From Nostoc sp. FACHB-152 (GTDB lineage Bacteria > Cyanobacteriota > Cyanobacteriia > Cyanobacteriales > Nostocaceae): 42,972 bases of DNA. Below the pieces are notes generated by a model. The model did not search any database, was not told the origin of the DNA, and saw only the letters and a program-made list of their open reading frames with translations. Both the position numbers and the translations under genes were made by a program. The first letter of the stretch is position 1. Each line of letters begins with the position of its first letter. The stretch spans positions 1 to 42,972 of the forward strand of contig NZ_JACJRV010000060.1 in NCBI RefSeq assembly GCF_014697475.1. The letters are read 5' to 3'. This document shows positions 1 to 5,953 of this stretch, piece by piece.

Positions 1-193
1 TTTTGGCGTAAATCTAGGGAATATGCTTTCACTTTTATCCTTAATTAAGATACACAGCTTTATTTGATTGAGTGTACTTCATTAGATAGGGAAACGCTAT
101 AAGGGTGTAAGGGTGTAAATAACAGTAGAGTTGAATCCTTGACTTTGATGTATTTCATGACCTTAAGGCTTAAATTGTATCAGCCATACTTCA

Positions 194-742
194 CTAACCT
201 AGCAAACGAGCAACTTCAACCACTATACTAGGCAACGCCAGTGGAGTTAACGTACCTGTAGAAACGCGCACAACTGACTGATATTCTCCATTCTGTGCAT
301 TTCGATGCACCCACAACTGGGTATTGACTATATCCAATACCCAATAATATTGAATCCCGCCTTTGGCGTAGAGCTTGGCTTTTTCGTCTAAATCGTAAGC
401 TATTGTAGAATTTGATACCTCAATTAGCCAATAAATGTCCTCTGGTTCAGGATGGCGTTCATCGTAGCGAGATTCTGGGGGAACCACTACGCAAATATCG
501 GGTTGTGGTTCACCATACTTGGGCAATGTAATTGGTGCTGCTGAGAAGATGACGGCACTATCGCCTAGCAATTGTTCTAGATACTTCACACCTCGTCGAT
601 ACGTCGCTCGATGAATCGGCAGTTCTGGAGCCATTTCTAAAACCTGCCCATCAATCAATTCTACCTGTCGCCCTGCCAGCAAACCGCTTGCGATCATCCG
701 ATGATAGTCTTCTACTGTCCAGTGGATGAGTGTTCTGGTCAT
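194..742 (-). CDS. Uma2 family (DUF820) PD-(D/E)XK endonuclease-like protein
   Basis: A 182-residue protein of the Uma2/DUF820 family, which is greatly expanded in cyanobacteria and has a restriction-endonuclease-like fold. Visible core residues are ELIDG at 29-33, the PD pair at 81-82 (QPDICVV), the acidic strand WLIEVS with E108, and the DEKAKLYA helix at 119-126. The length is normal for the family and the ATG at 742 follows a short non-coding stretch. The cellular role of Uma2 proteins is not established; nuclease activity is inferred from the fold. It lies downstream of hsdS on the same strand, separated by about 380 bp that hold a 21-bp tandem repeat, so it is probably transcribed separately. 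Confidence 0.85.
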   Translation of the reverse strand: MTRTLIHWTVEDYHRMIASGLLAGRQVELIDGQVLEMAPELPIHRATYRRGVKYLEQLLGDSAVIFSAAPITLPKYGEPQPDICVVVPPESRYDERHPEPEDIYWLIEVSNSTIAYDLDEKAKLYAKGGIQYYWVLDIVNTQLWVHRNAQNGEYQSVVRVSTGTLTPLALPSIVVEVARLLG

Positions 743-846
743 GGTAACTGTGTAATGGCTTGGCTCTCTTCATTGTAGTTTCGTAGGGTGCGCTCTAGAC
801 ACACGGAAATAACAAATGCGTTGGCGTAGCCCGCCGTAGGCATCGC

Positions 847-972
847 CGAAATAACAAATGCGTTCACCGAAATAACAAATGCGTTCGCCGAAATAACAAA
901 TGAGTTCGCCGAAATAACAAATGAGTTCGCCGAAATAACAAATGAGTTCGCCGAAATAACAATTGCGATCGC
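847..972. repeat. 21-bp tandem repeat, six units
   Basis: Six head-to-tail 21-bp units, each starting CGAAATAACAAATG, begin at 847, 868, 889, 910, 931 and 952. The last unit is degenerate and ends in the HIP1 octamer GCGATCGC. An outlying copy at about 805-820 is separated from the array by a GC-rich interspersed repeat (about 823-846). Because 21 is a multiple of three, open frames run through it on both strands, but they encode only a 7-residue repeat and show no gene-like start. The array sits upstream of the Uma2 gene. Confidence 0.9.
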
Positions 973-1121
973 ATGATTGCAACAATTTAGCTTTATCACG
1001 CCAGCGTAACGCACTACAAATCTTTGGGAGATGAAGTTTTTTTGACTTGTATGTATACCTTAGCTTTGGTAAGGGGAGGGGTGTACCTCATTTACTTGCG
1101 AAACGCTGTATCTCTATCCTT

Positions 1122-2642
1122 TTATAGTCCTGGTATAGTTCCTTGACCTTCGACTGTCTTGCGCTTGCGCTTACTTGTACGATCGCTTTTTGGTTTGCTG
1201 TTGTTTAATTTTTCCCGTTCGGCTCGGATTCGTGCTAGTAATACTGATGCAGGTTCATCATCTGGGTCTTGGGGGACGAGTTCACCCCGGAAAGCTTTGG
1301 CAAGGATGGATTGATCTATTTGTTCTAAATTTGCTTTGGCTTTCTGATATTCTTGTTCAACATTCTCAATAGCTTGGAACAGATTTTCTATTCTTAAAAC
1401 AATTTCTTTTTGTTCAGAATGAGTAGCAACAGGTACTTTAATTCTACTCAATGCTGTAAGGCTAACTAGGGGTTGAGAAGTACCTGTAGATAGTTCCGTA
1501 GCTTGTTCAAATACAAAGTTTGACCTTAATGCGTATAGTAAGTAAATAGGATTGATTAGGCTACATGGCTTCAATAATGCCATATTTCTCTGGAAATAAA
1601 ATTCAATATCAGTATCAATTAATGCTGGAATACCATAAGAACCAACAACAGAGTATAGTATGTTTCCTCTCTGTGGTTTTTTGTATTCTGGAATAGCTTT
1701 GTAATAATCCTCAGATACCCGTCGCGTATTACTAAAATCTAAATTGCCAGTACGGATGTTTGTGATATCTAGTAAGGGTATTCCTTCAGGAACTTTAGGG
1801 ATCACCTGATGATCTCCGTCAGTAATAACCTGACATATATTTGATAAACTAGACCATATCCAATTATTAGGTAGAGAAAATAAATCAGGAAGTTCATCCA
1901 CGTTTCTCTTTTTTCTCTGCAAAATCTCTTCTTTTATCCTCTCCAGCAAAACTGAAGCAGGTTCAACATCTGGGTTTTGTTCGCGCCAATCTGCTGTTAA
2001 ATCGCCTCGGAAGGCAGCAGCGAGAACTGATTGACGGAAGCGATCGCACAACTGAGGTATACTGTCGAGTGCTTCCTTCGCTTTTTGAGTGCGATCGTTC
2101 AACTCCTCAATTTTGGTAACAATCCGCTTTTGCTCGTTGAGTGGTGGAAGAGCAATAGAGCCATTTAATAGCTTTGTTGGAGAGGTATGTGTAACTAAAG
2201 TTCCTGTAGCTGTTGTATCAACGTGTTTCTTAAAATCAGGATTAAGAATACCATATCGTAAATATTCACGACAAATTTCATTCAAAAACGGAACTACTAA
2301 TCCTATTCGCTGATTGTGTAACACTACTTCTTCACTACGTAGAATTGCGGCAACACCAAGAATTAACTTCTTTTGCGATAAATCAGTCATCACAACGAGT
2401 AAGTCGCCATTATTCAAAATCCACTGTTTATCGTAGGAGCCACTCAAACGAACAACTCTTTTGTTTAAAAAGTCAAGCTGACCTTGTTCCGTAAAGTTCC
2501 CTGGAGTTAGAACAATAGGGCCTGTTTCACCAAAGTCTTCTGATTTGAAAGCGTAGCCATGACGAATTTCACAAACGTCCCCTAACTTTATGTAAATCCA
2601 ACCTTCAGGCAATTCTGTTAATTCGTCAATAATGCCAACCAA
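1122..2642 (-). CDS. hsdS: Type I restriction-modification specificity subunit HsdS
   Basis: The DNA-recognition subunit of a type I system. Two target-recognition domains are visible: TRD1 begins with LPEGWIYIKLGDV near residue 12, and TRD2 with LPNNWIWSSLSNI near residue 258. Each is followed by a conserved helical spacer, LPPLNEQKRIV near 165 and a related HSEQKEIV segment near 405. The spacers end in the paralogous AAAFRGDL and AKAFRGEL motifs. The total of 506 residues is a little long because of a basic C-terminal tail. The start is TTG at 2642; an in-frame TGA lies five codons upstream and an AGGA lies about 9 nt before the TTG. It is separated from hsdM by about 3.3 kb of toxin-antitoxin genes but has the same orientation. 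Confidence 0.93.
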   Translation of the reverse strand: MVGIIDELTELPEGWIYIKLGDVCEIRHGYAFKSEDFGETGPIVLTPGNFTEQGQLDFLNKRVVRLSGSYDKQWILNNGDLLVVMTDLSQKKLILGVAAILRSEEVVLHNQRIGLVVPFLNEICREYLRYGILNPDFKKHVDTTATGTLVTHTSPTKLLNGSIALPPLNEQKRIVTKIEELNDRTQKAKEALDSIPQLCDRFRQSVLAAAFRGDLTADWREQNPDVEPASVLLERIKEEILQRKKRNVDELPDLFSLPNNWIWSSLSNICQVITDGDHQVIPKVPEGIPLLDITNIRTGNLDFSNTRRVSEDYYKAIPEYKKPQRGNILYSVVGSYGIPALIDTDIEFYFQRNMALLKPCSLINPIYLLYALRSNFVFEQATELSTGTSQPLVSLTALSRIKVPVATHSEQKEIVLRIENLFQAIENVEQEYQKAKANLEQIDQSILAKAFRGELVPQDPDDEPASVLLARIRAEREKLNNSKPKSDRTSKRKRKTVEGQGTIPGL

Positions 2643-2647
2643 TTCCG

Positions 2648-2740
2648 TTAATCCTCATCCTGTCCTAAAAACAAACCTTCTAAATCCTGATACCCACTAA
2701 CAACACGCACAATTTCAACACCTTCCTCACGTAGAAGCCT
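2648..2740 (-). pseudogene. Remnant of a ParE/RelE-type toxin (C-terminus only)
   Basis: A 30-codon open stretch reads REEGVEIVRVVSGYQDLEGLF and ends at a TAA at 2648-2650. Motifs of the form GVEIVRVVSGYxDLExLF are the usual C-terminal strand and tail of ParE/RelE-family toxins. The frame is closed upstream by a TAA at 2741-2743, so the rest of the toxin (about 70 residues) is gone. It lies directly after a ParD-like antitoxin gene, where the toxin of such a pair is expected. The stop lies only 5 nt before the TTG start of hsdS. I infer a deleted toxin that left its antitoxin behind. Confidence 0.7.
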
Positions 2741-2759
2741 TTAAGCCTACAAATGTTAA

Positions 2760-2936
2760 TCATTCGCCAGCTTGAGTGCGTTTTTGTTGCAGCTTTTCGC
2801 GCAACCTTTCAAATACATCTTTTACATCCAGTATCTCACCCCGTTCAGCCGCCTCAATTCCCACCTGAATTTTCTGCTGTAATTCCTTAAACTTTCCTTT
2901 ATATAACTGTTCCCATTCGTCAAATGACAATTTCAT
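2760..2936 (-). CDS. Small ParD-like antitoxin, copy A
   Basis: A 58-residue acidic/helical protein starting MKLSFDEW, with the stretch GIEAAERGEILDVKDVFERL. That stretch resembles the C-terminal toxin-binding part of ParD-type antitoxins. The frame can be extended to a TTG at 2963, overlapping the end of the upstream PIN toxin gene, but I prefer the internal ATG. A paralogue with nearly the same sequence lies at 3632-3847. The truncated ParE remnant immediately downstream suggests this is the surviving half of a ParDE pair. Function as an antitoxin is inferred from sequence and context. Confidence 0.6.
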   Translation of the reverse strand: MKLSFDEWEQLYKGKFKELQQKIQVGIEAAERGEILDVKDVFERLREKLQQKRTQAGE

Positions 2937-2953
2937 TTCTTTGCTCAACTTTC

Positions 2954-3352
2954 TTACTCCCAATCTTCAATCTGTAACCCATTCACTCTACTAAACTCAC
3001 GTACATTATGCGTCACTAAAATTAAATTATTTGATATTGCAATAGCAGCAATTTGTAAATCATAAGGGCCAATCGGCGTACCATTAGCTGCTAACTCAGC
3101 CCGAATTGTTCCAAAAATCGTAGCTGCTGCATCATCAAAAGGTAAAGATATAAAATTATTGAGAAATGCTTCCTGTAAAGCCAAAGTCCTTACAGGATTA
3201 TTACTACGCATTGCACCGTATAATAGTTCACCTTTCACAACTGAACACACAGCAACATCTTGCGGAGATAGCATGGTTAATCGTTGTCGCACACCAGACA
3301 TAGGACGATTTAGATAAACAATGCAAGCATTAGTATCTAATAAATAAATCAA
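2954..3352 (-). CDS. vapC: VapC-like PIN-domain ribonuclease toxin 1
   Basis: A 132-residue PIN-domain protein, the toxin partner of the DUF2281 antitoxin immediately upstream. Acidic metal-site residues are visible: D6 (YLLDTN), E42 (GELLYG) and D98 (GPYDLQIAA), followed by LVTHNVREF. The start is TTG at 3352. It overlaps the antitoxin stop by four bases (TTGA) and has an AGGGAG ribosome site upstream, the layout of translationally coupled TA genes. Its C-terminal 50 residues match toxin 2 (3862-4263) at 48 of 50 positions. The N-terminal 82 residues match at only about a third. Family members cleave RNA; the target here is unknown. Confidence 0.85.
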   Translation of the reverse strand: MIYLLDTNACIVYLNRPMSGVRQRLTMLSPQDVAVCSVVKGELLYGAMRSNNPVRTLALQEAFLNNFISLPFDDAAATIFGTIRAELAANGTPIGPYDLQIAAIAISNNLILVTHNVREFSRVNGLQIEDWE

Positions 3353-3600
3353 TCTAACTGCTCCCTTTGTTCATACTCCCCTTGGGGATATCTTTGAATA
3401 GGGTCATCAGCTAAACAACCAGCCGTTTGTTCAAAAAAACCTGGAGGCCAGCCTTTACCTTTAAGCGTAGGATTTTGAATTTCTTCTTTCCCTTGGGACT
3501 TGATTCTGAAGTGAAGAAACTCCACAAAATCTAAAACTTCTTCTTGTTTATCTTGAGGAAGAGAACGCCAGTGTGTTAATAATTCTTGCTCTGCACTCAT
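3349..3600 (-). CDS. DUF2281-type antitoxin 1 (VapB-like)
   Basis: An 83-residue protein with an N-terminal DUF2281 segment (LPQDKQEEVLDFVEFLHF, about residues 14-31) and a C-terminal GWPPGFFE...QGEYEQRE segment. DUF2281 proteins are usually encoded just before PIN toxins in cyanobacteria and are taken to be their antitoxins. The first 31 residues are almost identical to antitoxin 3 (4952-5194). The C-terminal half instead matches antitoxin 2 (4260-4532). It therefore looks like a recombinant of the two. The ATG is at 3600, and the stop overlaps the toxin start by four bases. Confidence 0.8.
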   Translation of the reverse strand: MSAEQELLTHWRSLPQDKQEEVLDFVEFLHFRIKSQGKEEIQNPTLKGKGWPPGFFEQTAGCLADDPIQRYPQGEYEQREQLD

Positions 3601-3631
3601 TACTATTCACTCACTAAGATTACTCATGTTT

Positions 3632-3847
3632 CTATTCTAAAGTTCGCATCCCCACGGAAGAACTCACAGCCTCTGCTGCTTCTTCACCTTCCAGCAATAT
3701 CATCTTTTCGCGCAACCTTTCAAATACATCTTTTGCATCCAGCACCGCACCCCGTTCAGCCGCCTCAATTCCCACTTGAATTTTCTGCTGTAATTCCTTA
3801 AATCTTCCTTTATACAAGTGTTCCCATTCGTCAAATGACAATTTCAT
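3632..3847 (-). CDS. ParD-like antitoxin copy B fused to an HsdM tail (chimeric ORF)
   Basis: The first 48 or so residues repeat copy A (MKLSFDEW ... VFERLREK). The last 23 residues are then MILLEGEEAAEAVSSSVGM and four more, which are the last 23 residues of HsdM (5954-7423) except for one Pro/Arg change. At DNA level about 70 bp at 3632-3705 match 5954-6027. This is the expected junction of a tandem duplication that began inside the end of hsdM and ended inside the antitoxin gene. The start is taken as the ATG at 3847; a TTG at 3874 would add nine residues. No toxin gene follows it. Whether the chimera is functional is unknown. Confidence 0.6.
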   Translation of the reverse strand: MKLSFDEWEHLYKGRFKELQQKIQVGIEAAERGAVLDAKDVFERLREKMILLEGEEAAEAVSSSVGMRTLE

Positions 3848-3861
3848 TTCTTTGCTCAATT

Positions 3862-4263
3862 TTATTGCTCCCAATCTTCAAGTTGTAACCCATTAACTCT
3901 ACTAAACTCGCGTACATTATGCGTGACTAAAATTAAATTATTCGCTATTGCAATAGCAGCAATTTGTAAATCATAAGGGCCAATAGGTGTACCATTAGCA
4001 GCTAACTCAGCCCGAATTCTTCCTGCTATCCTTGCCCCTTTTGCATCTAAAGCTAGAATAGTAAATTGACTAAAAAAACGTTGCAATATTTCTAAATTTC
4101 TCTCTTGTTGAAGACTACGGTAAGCCCCATAGTACAGTTCTAATTGGGTGATTGTAGAAATTAAAATATCTTCTGGTTCTTGCGATGCCAAACGATTTGT
4201 TACCGCAGCACTACTATTATTGATTAAGCGGATACAAACATTTGAATCAAGCAGATAACTCAA
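3862..4263 (-). CDS. vapC: VapC-like PIN-domain ribonuclease toxin 2
   Basis: A 133-residue PIN-domain toxin with D6 (YLLDSN), E42 (LELYYG), D98 (GPYDLQIAA) and LVTHNVREF, the same spacing as toxin 1. The start is TTG at 4263, overlapping the TGA of antitoxin 2 by four bases. A strong GAGGGAGG ribosome site lies just upstream. The C-terminal 50 residues are nearly identical to toxin 1, while the N-terminal part, including the helices around the antitoxin-binding groove, differs strongly. That pattern points to gene conversion or recombination between tandem modules. Confidence 0.85.
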   Translation of the reverse strand: MSYLLDSNVCIRLINNSSAAVTNRLASQEPEDILISTITQLELYYGAYRSLQQERNLEILQRFFSQFTILALDAKGARIAGRIRAELAANGTPIGPYDLQIAAIAIANNLILVTHNVREFSRVNGLQLEDWEQ

Positions 4264-4532
4264 AATAGAGCCTCCCTCGTTTCATATTCTCCCTGCTCTG
4301 GTCTTTCTAAGGGTTCTCCTACCCAACCGCCAATCACCTCTTCAAAAAAACCTGGCATCCAGCCTAATTTTTCTGGTGATTTTTGCTCAGTTTGACCTTT
4401 TTTGTCAAAATCGTTCTTTTGTGATTTAAACTGTAAAAACTCAATAAAATTTAAAACCTCCTCCTGTTGTTGAGGGGTTAAACTTTGGATAATTTCAAAA
4501 ATAGATTTTTGCTTTTCCACGGATTGAGGCAT
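4260..4532 (-). CDS. DUF2281-type antitoxin 2 (VapB-like)
   Basis: A 90-residue protein with a DUF2281-like helix (LTPQQQEEVLNFIEFLQF, about residues 18-35). Its C-terminal segment GWMPGFFEEV...QGEYETREALF is shared in pattern with antitoxin 1. It is paired with PIN toxin 2 through a four-base overlap. The conserved C-terminal half is probably the part that grips the toxin, since antitoxins 1 and 2 share it and their toxins belong to the same subtype. The ATG is at 4532. Confidence 0.78.
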   Translation of the reverse strand: MPQSVEKQKSIFEIIQSLTPQQQEEVLNFIEFLQFKSQKNDFDKKGQTEQKSPEKLGWMPGFFEEVIGGWVGEPLERPEQGEYETREALF

Positions 4533-4550
4533 AATTAAAAATCCTCCTAA

Positions 4551-4955
4551 TTAATCAAAAATAGAAACTACAGTAATCCCAGTAACGCGGTGCATAGGTT
4601 TTGTTCTTTTCTCGGTTGTGATTAATTCCTCTGCACTAACTGACATCGCCGCAGCTACATGAAGCGCGTCCATAGCTGCTAAACCATACTGAGAAGCAAT
4701 TTGATAAGCCTCTTGAACAATATAGATCAAATCATTTGCCCAGTAAGTAACATCACCAAAAAACTCTTCATAGAATTGCGCTTCTTCTGTTTGCTTGTTA
4801 TAAATCGCTTTGGGGCTGACCTCCAATTTAACAAATTCACTAGACGCAAATTCTCGTTCGGAATCTTCTAATATTTCAAGGGCTTTATCAGCAATTGCAC
4901 CAACCCCACTTGCTGCACTGAGTAGCACTCCTGAATCAATATATGTTATTTTCAT
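4551..4955 (-). CDS. PIN-domain toxin 3
   Basis: A 134-residue PIN-domain protein of a different subtype from toxins 1 and 2. Visible residues are D7 in MKITYIDSG, E46 in KLEVSPKA, and the AAMDALHVAAA segment near residue 94-104 carrying the third acidic residue, followed by LITTEKRTKP. It overlaps the upstream antitoxin stop by four bases (ATGA) with an ATG at 4955. PIN proteins are metal-dependent ribonucleases; this one is predicted to be the toxin of the 4952-5194 antitoxin. Confidence 0.75.
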   Translation of the reverse strand: MKITYIDSGVLLSAASGVGAIADKALEILEDSEREFASSEFVKLEVSPKAIYNKQTEEAQFYEEFFGDVTYWANDLIYIVQEAYQIASQYGLAAMDALHVAAAMSVSAEELITTEKRTKPMHRVTGITVVSIFD

Positions 4956-5194
4956 TCTTCACTACCTTGTAACCCACCTCTGCGGCTGGCAAGTTCTTTT
5001 TCTATTTCATCTTTATTTAATAAAGGCTTACCAGAAGCAACAATTTTAGAGCGAAGTTCTCGTAAGCGTACTCCCAAGGGAAGTTTATTTGCAGAGTTTT
5101 TTAAATGAAGAAATTCTACAAAATCTAAAACTTCCTGTTGTTTATCTTGGGGAAGAGAACGCCAGTATGTTAATAATTCTTGTTCTGCACTCAT
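4952..5194 (-). CDS. DUF2281-type antitoxin 3
   Basis: An 80-residue antitoxin-like protein. The N-terminal 31 residues (MSAEQELL ... VLDFVEFLHL) match antitoxin 1 almost exactly. The C-terminal part (RELRSKIVASGKPLL, then an acidic NKDEIEKELASRRGG) is unrelated to antitoxin 1 and is the form usually linked to PIN toxins of the type encoded just downstream. So the DNA-binding or dimerisation half is shared between modules while the toxin-binding half is module-specific. The ATG is at 5194. Confidence 0.78.
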   Translation of the reverse strand: MSAEQELLTYWRSLPQDKQQEVLDFVEFLHLKNSANKLPLGVRLRELRSKIVASGKPLLNKDEIEKELASRRGGLQGSEE

Positions 5195-5245
5195 ACAATT
5201 TCTTCTCTTTTTTCAAAATCATCTTTAATAATCAACAATCTACAG

Positions 5246-5656
5246 TTACATAGGTACTTTTTGATATCCAGCTTGAAAAAAGTGTTTATCAAAAGTTAAT
5301 ACTAATTGAATATTTAAACGATTCATAACTAAAAATGAAATACAATCAGTTAAAGAATAAGATTTATCATCATGTTGTTGGAAGTATTGCCAACCTTCAA
5401 AAAACAACGCTTCATCAACCTGAACTATATCAACAATTGCGCTATTAATTAGACGATTTCCTACCTCAACCGCTTTATCATGACGATTGCGACTATTGAA
5501 AAAAGTTACTATTTCATCAAATACATAAGATGAAATTACCAGTTTTGGCGAAGATTTTATTAAGCCTTGCCAATACTGTGTTGCAATTTGGTGATACTGC
5601 TCATCTACTAATTCAAGAGCAATTATAAAACTCGTATCTAAAAACAGAATTGTCAT
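5246..5656 (-). CDS. PIN-domain toxin 4
   Basis: A 136-residue PIN-domain protein. The core reads LFLDTSFIIAL (D7), FDEIVTFF near residue 48, a central SLTDCISFLVM segment (D103 region), and LVLTFDKHFFQAGY near the C-terminus. This LTDCxS ... LTFDxHF form is a common cyanobacterial PIN subtype. The ATG at 5656 overlaps the TGA of the antitoxin upstream by four bases. The predicted role is ribonuclease toxin. Confidence 0.8.
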   Translation of the reverse strand: MTILFLDTSFIIALELVDEQYHQIATQYWQGLIKSSPKLVISSYVFDEIVTFFNSRNRHDKAVEVGNRLINSAIVDIVQVDEALFFEGWQYFQQHDDKSYSLTDCISFLVMNRLNIQLVLTFDKHFFQAGYQKVPM

Positions 5657-5883
5657 GAGTCAGAAGTATAAATATATAAATCATGATTTTCTGCTGCATC
5701 AGTAACACCAAGTTTAATTGGCTGAGAACCTAAACCTAAAATAGGATCTGATTCTGGCAAAGATTTTGTAGTATTTTTTTCCTGAAATTTTTTGTATAAA
5801 AACTCTGTAAAATCTAAAATTTCTTGTTGTTTTTCTAACGGTAAAGCTTCAAGTTTTTCAAGTACAGATTGTACAATGCTCAT
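5653..5883 (-). CDS. DUF2281-like antitoxin 4
   Basis: A 76-residue protein starting MSIVQSVLEKLEALPLEKQQ, with the typical EILDFTEFLYKKF helix. It is paired with PIN toxin 4 by a four-base overlap. The frame extends to a TTG at 5901, but an AGAGGA ribosome site lies inside that extension, 11 nt before the ATG at 5883, so the ATG is the likely start. It is the first gene after hsdM, about 50 bp from the hsdM stop codon. Confidence 0.75.
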   Translation of the reverse strand: MSIVQSVLEKLEALPLEKQQEILDFTEFLYKKFQEKNTTKSLPESDPILGLGSQPIKLGVTDAAENHDLYIYTSDS

Positions 5884-5953
5884 AATATATAATCCTCTCA
5901 ATTCACATAAATTATATTCATTTTCTCGATTTTCTGCCTTCTATCTCATATTT

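Noticed and set aside
847-972. CRISPR-like array
   Set aside because: Units are directly adjacent with no unique spacers and no cas genes are in the window.
739-1014. Minus- and plus-phase ORFs of 71-91 codons made of seven-residue repeats
   Set aside because: They are the translation of the 21-bp tandem DNA repeat, with no ribosome site or domain; the DNA repeat is the real feature.
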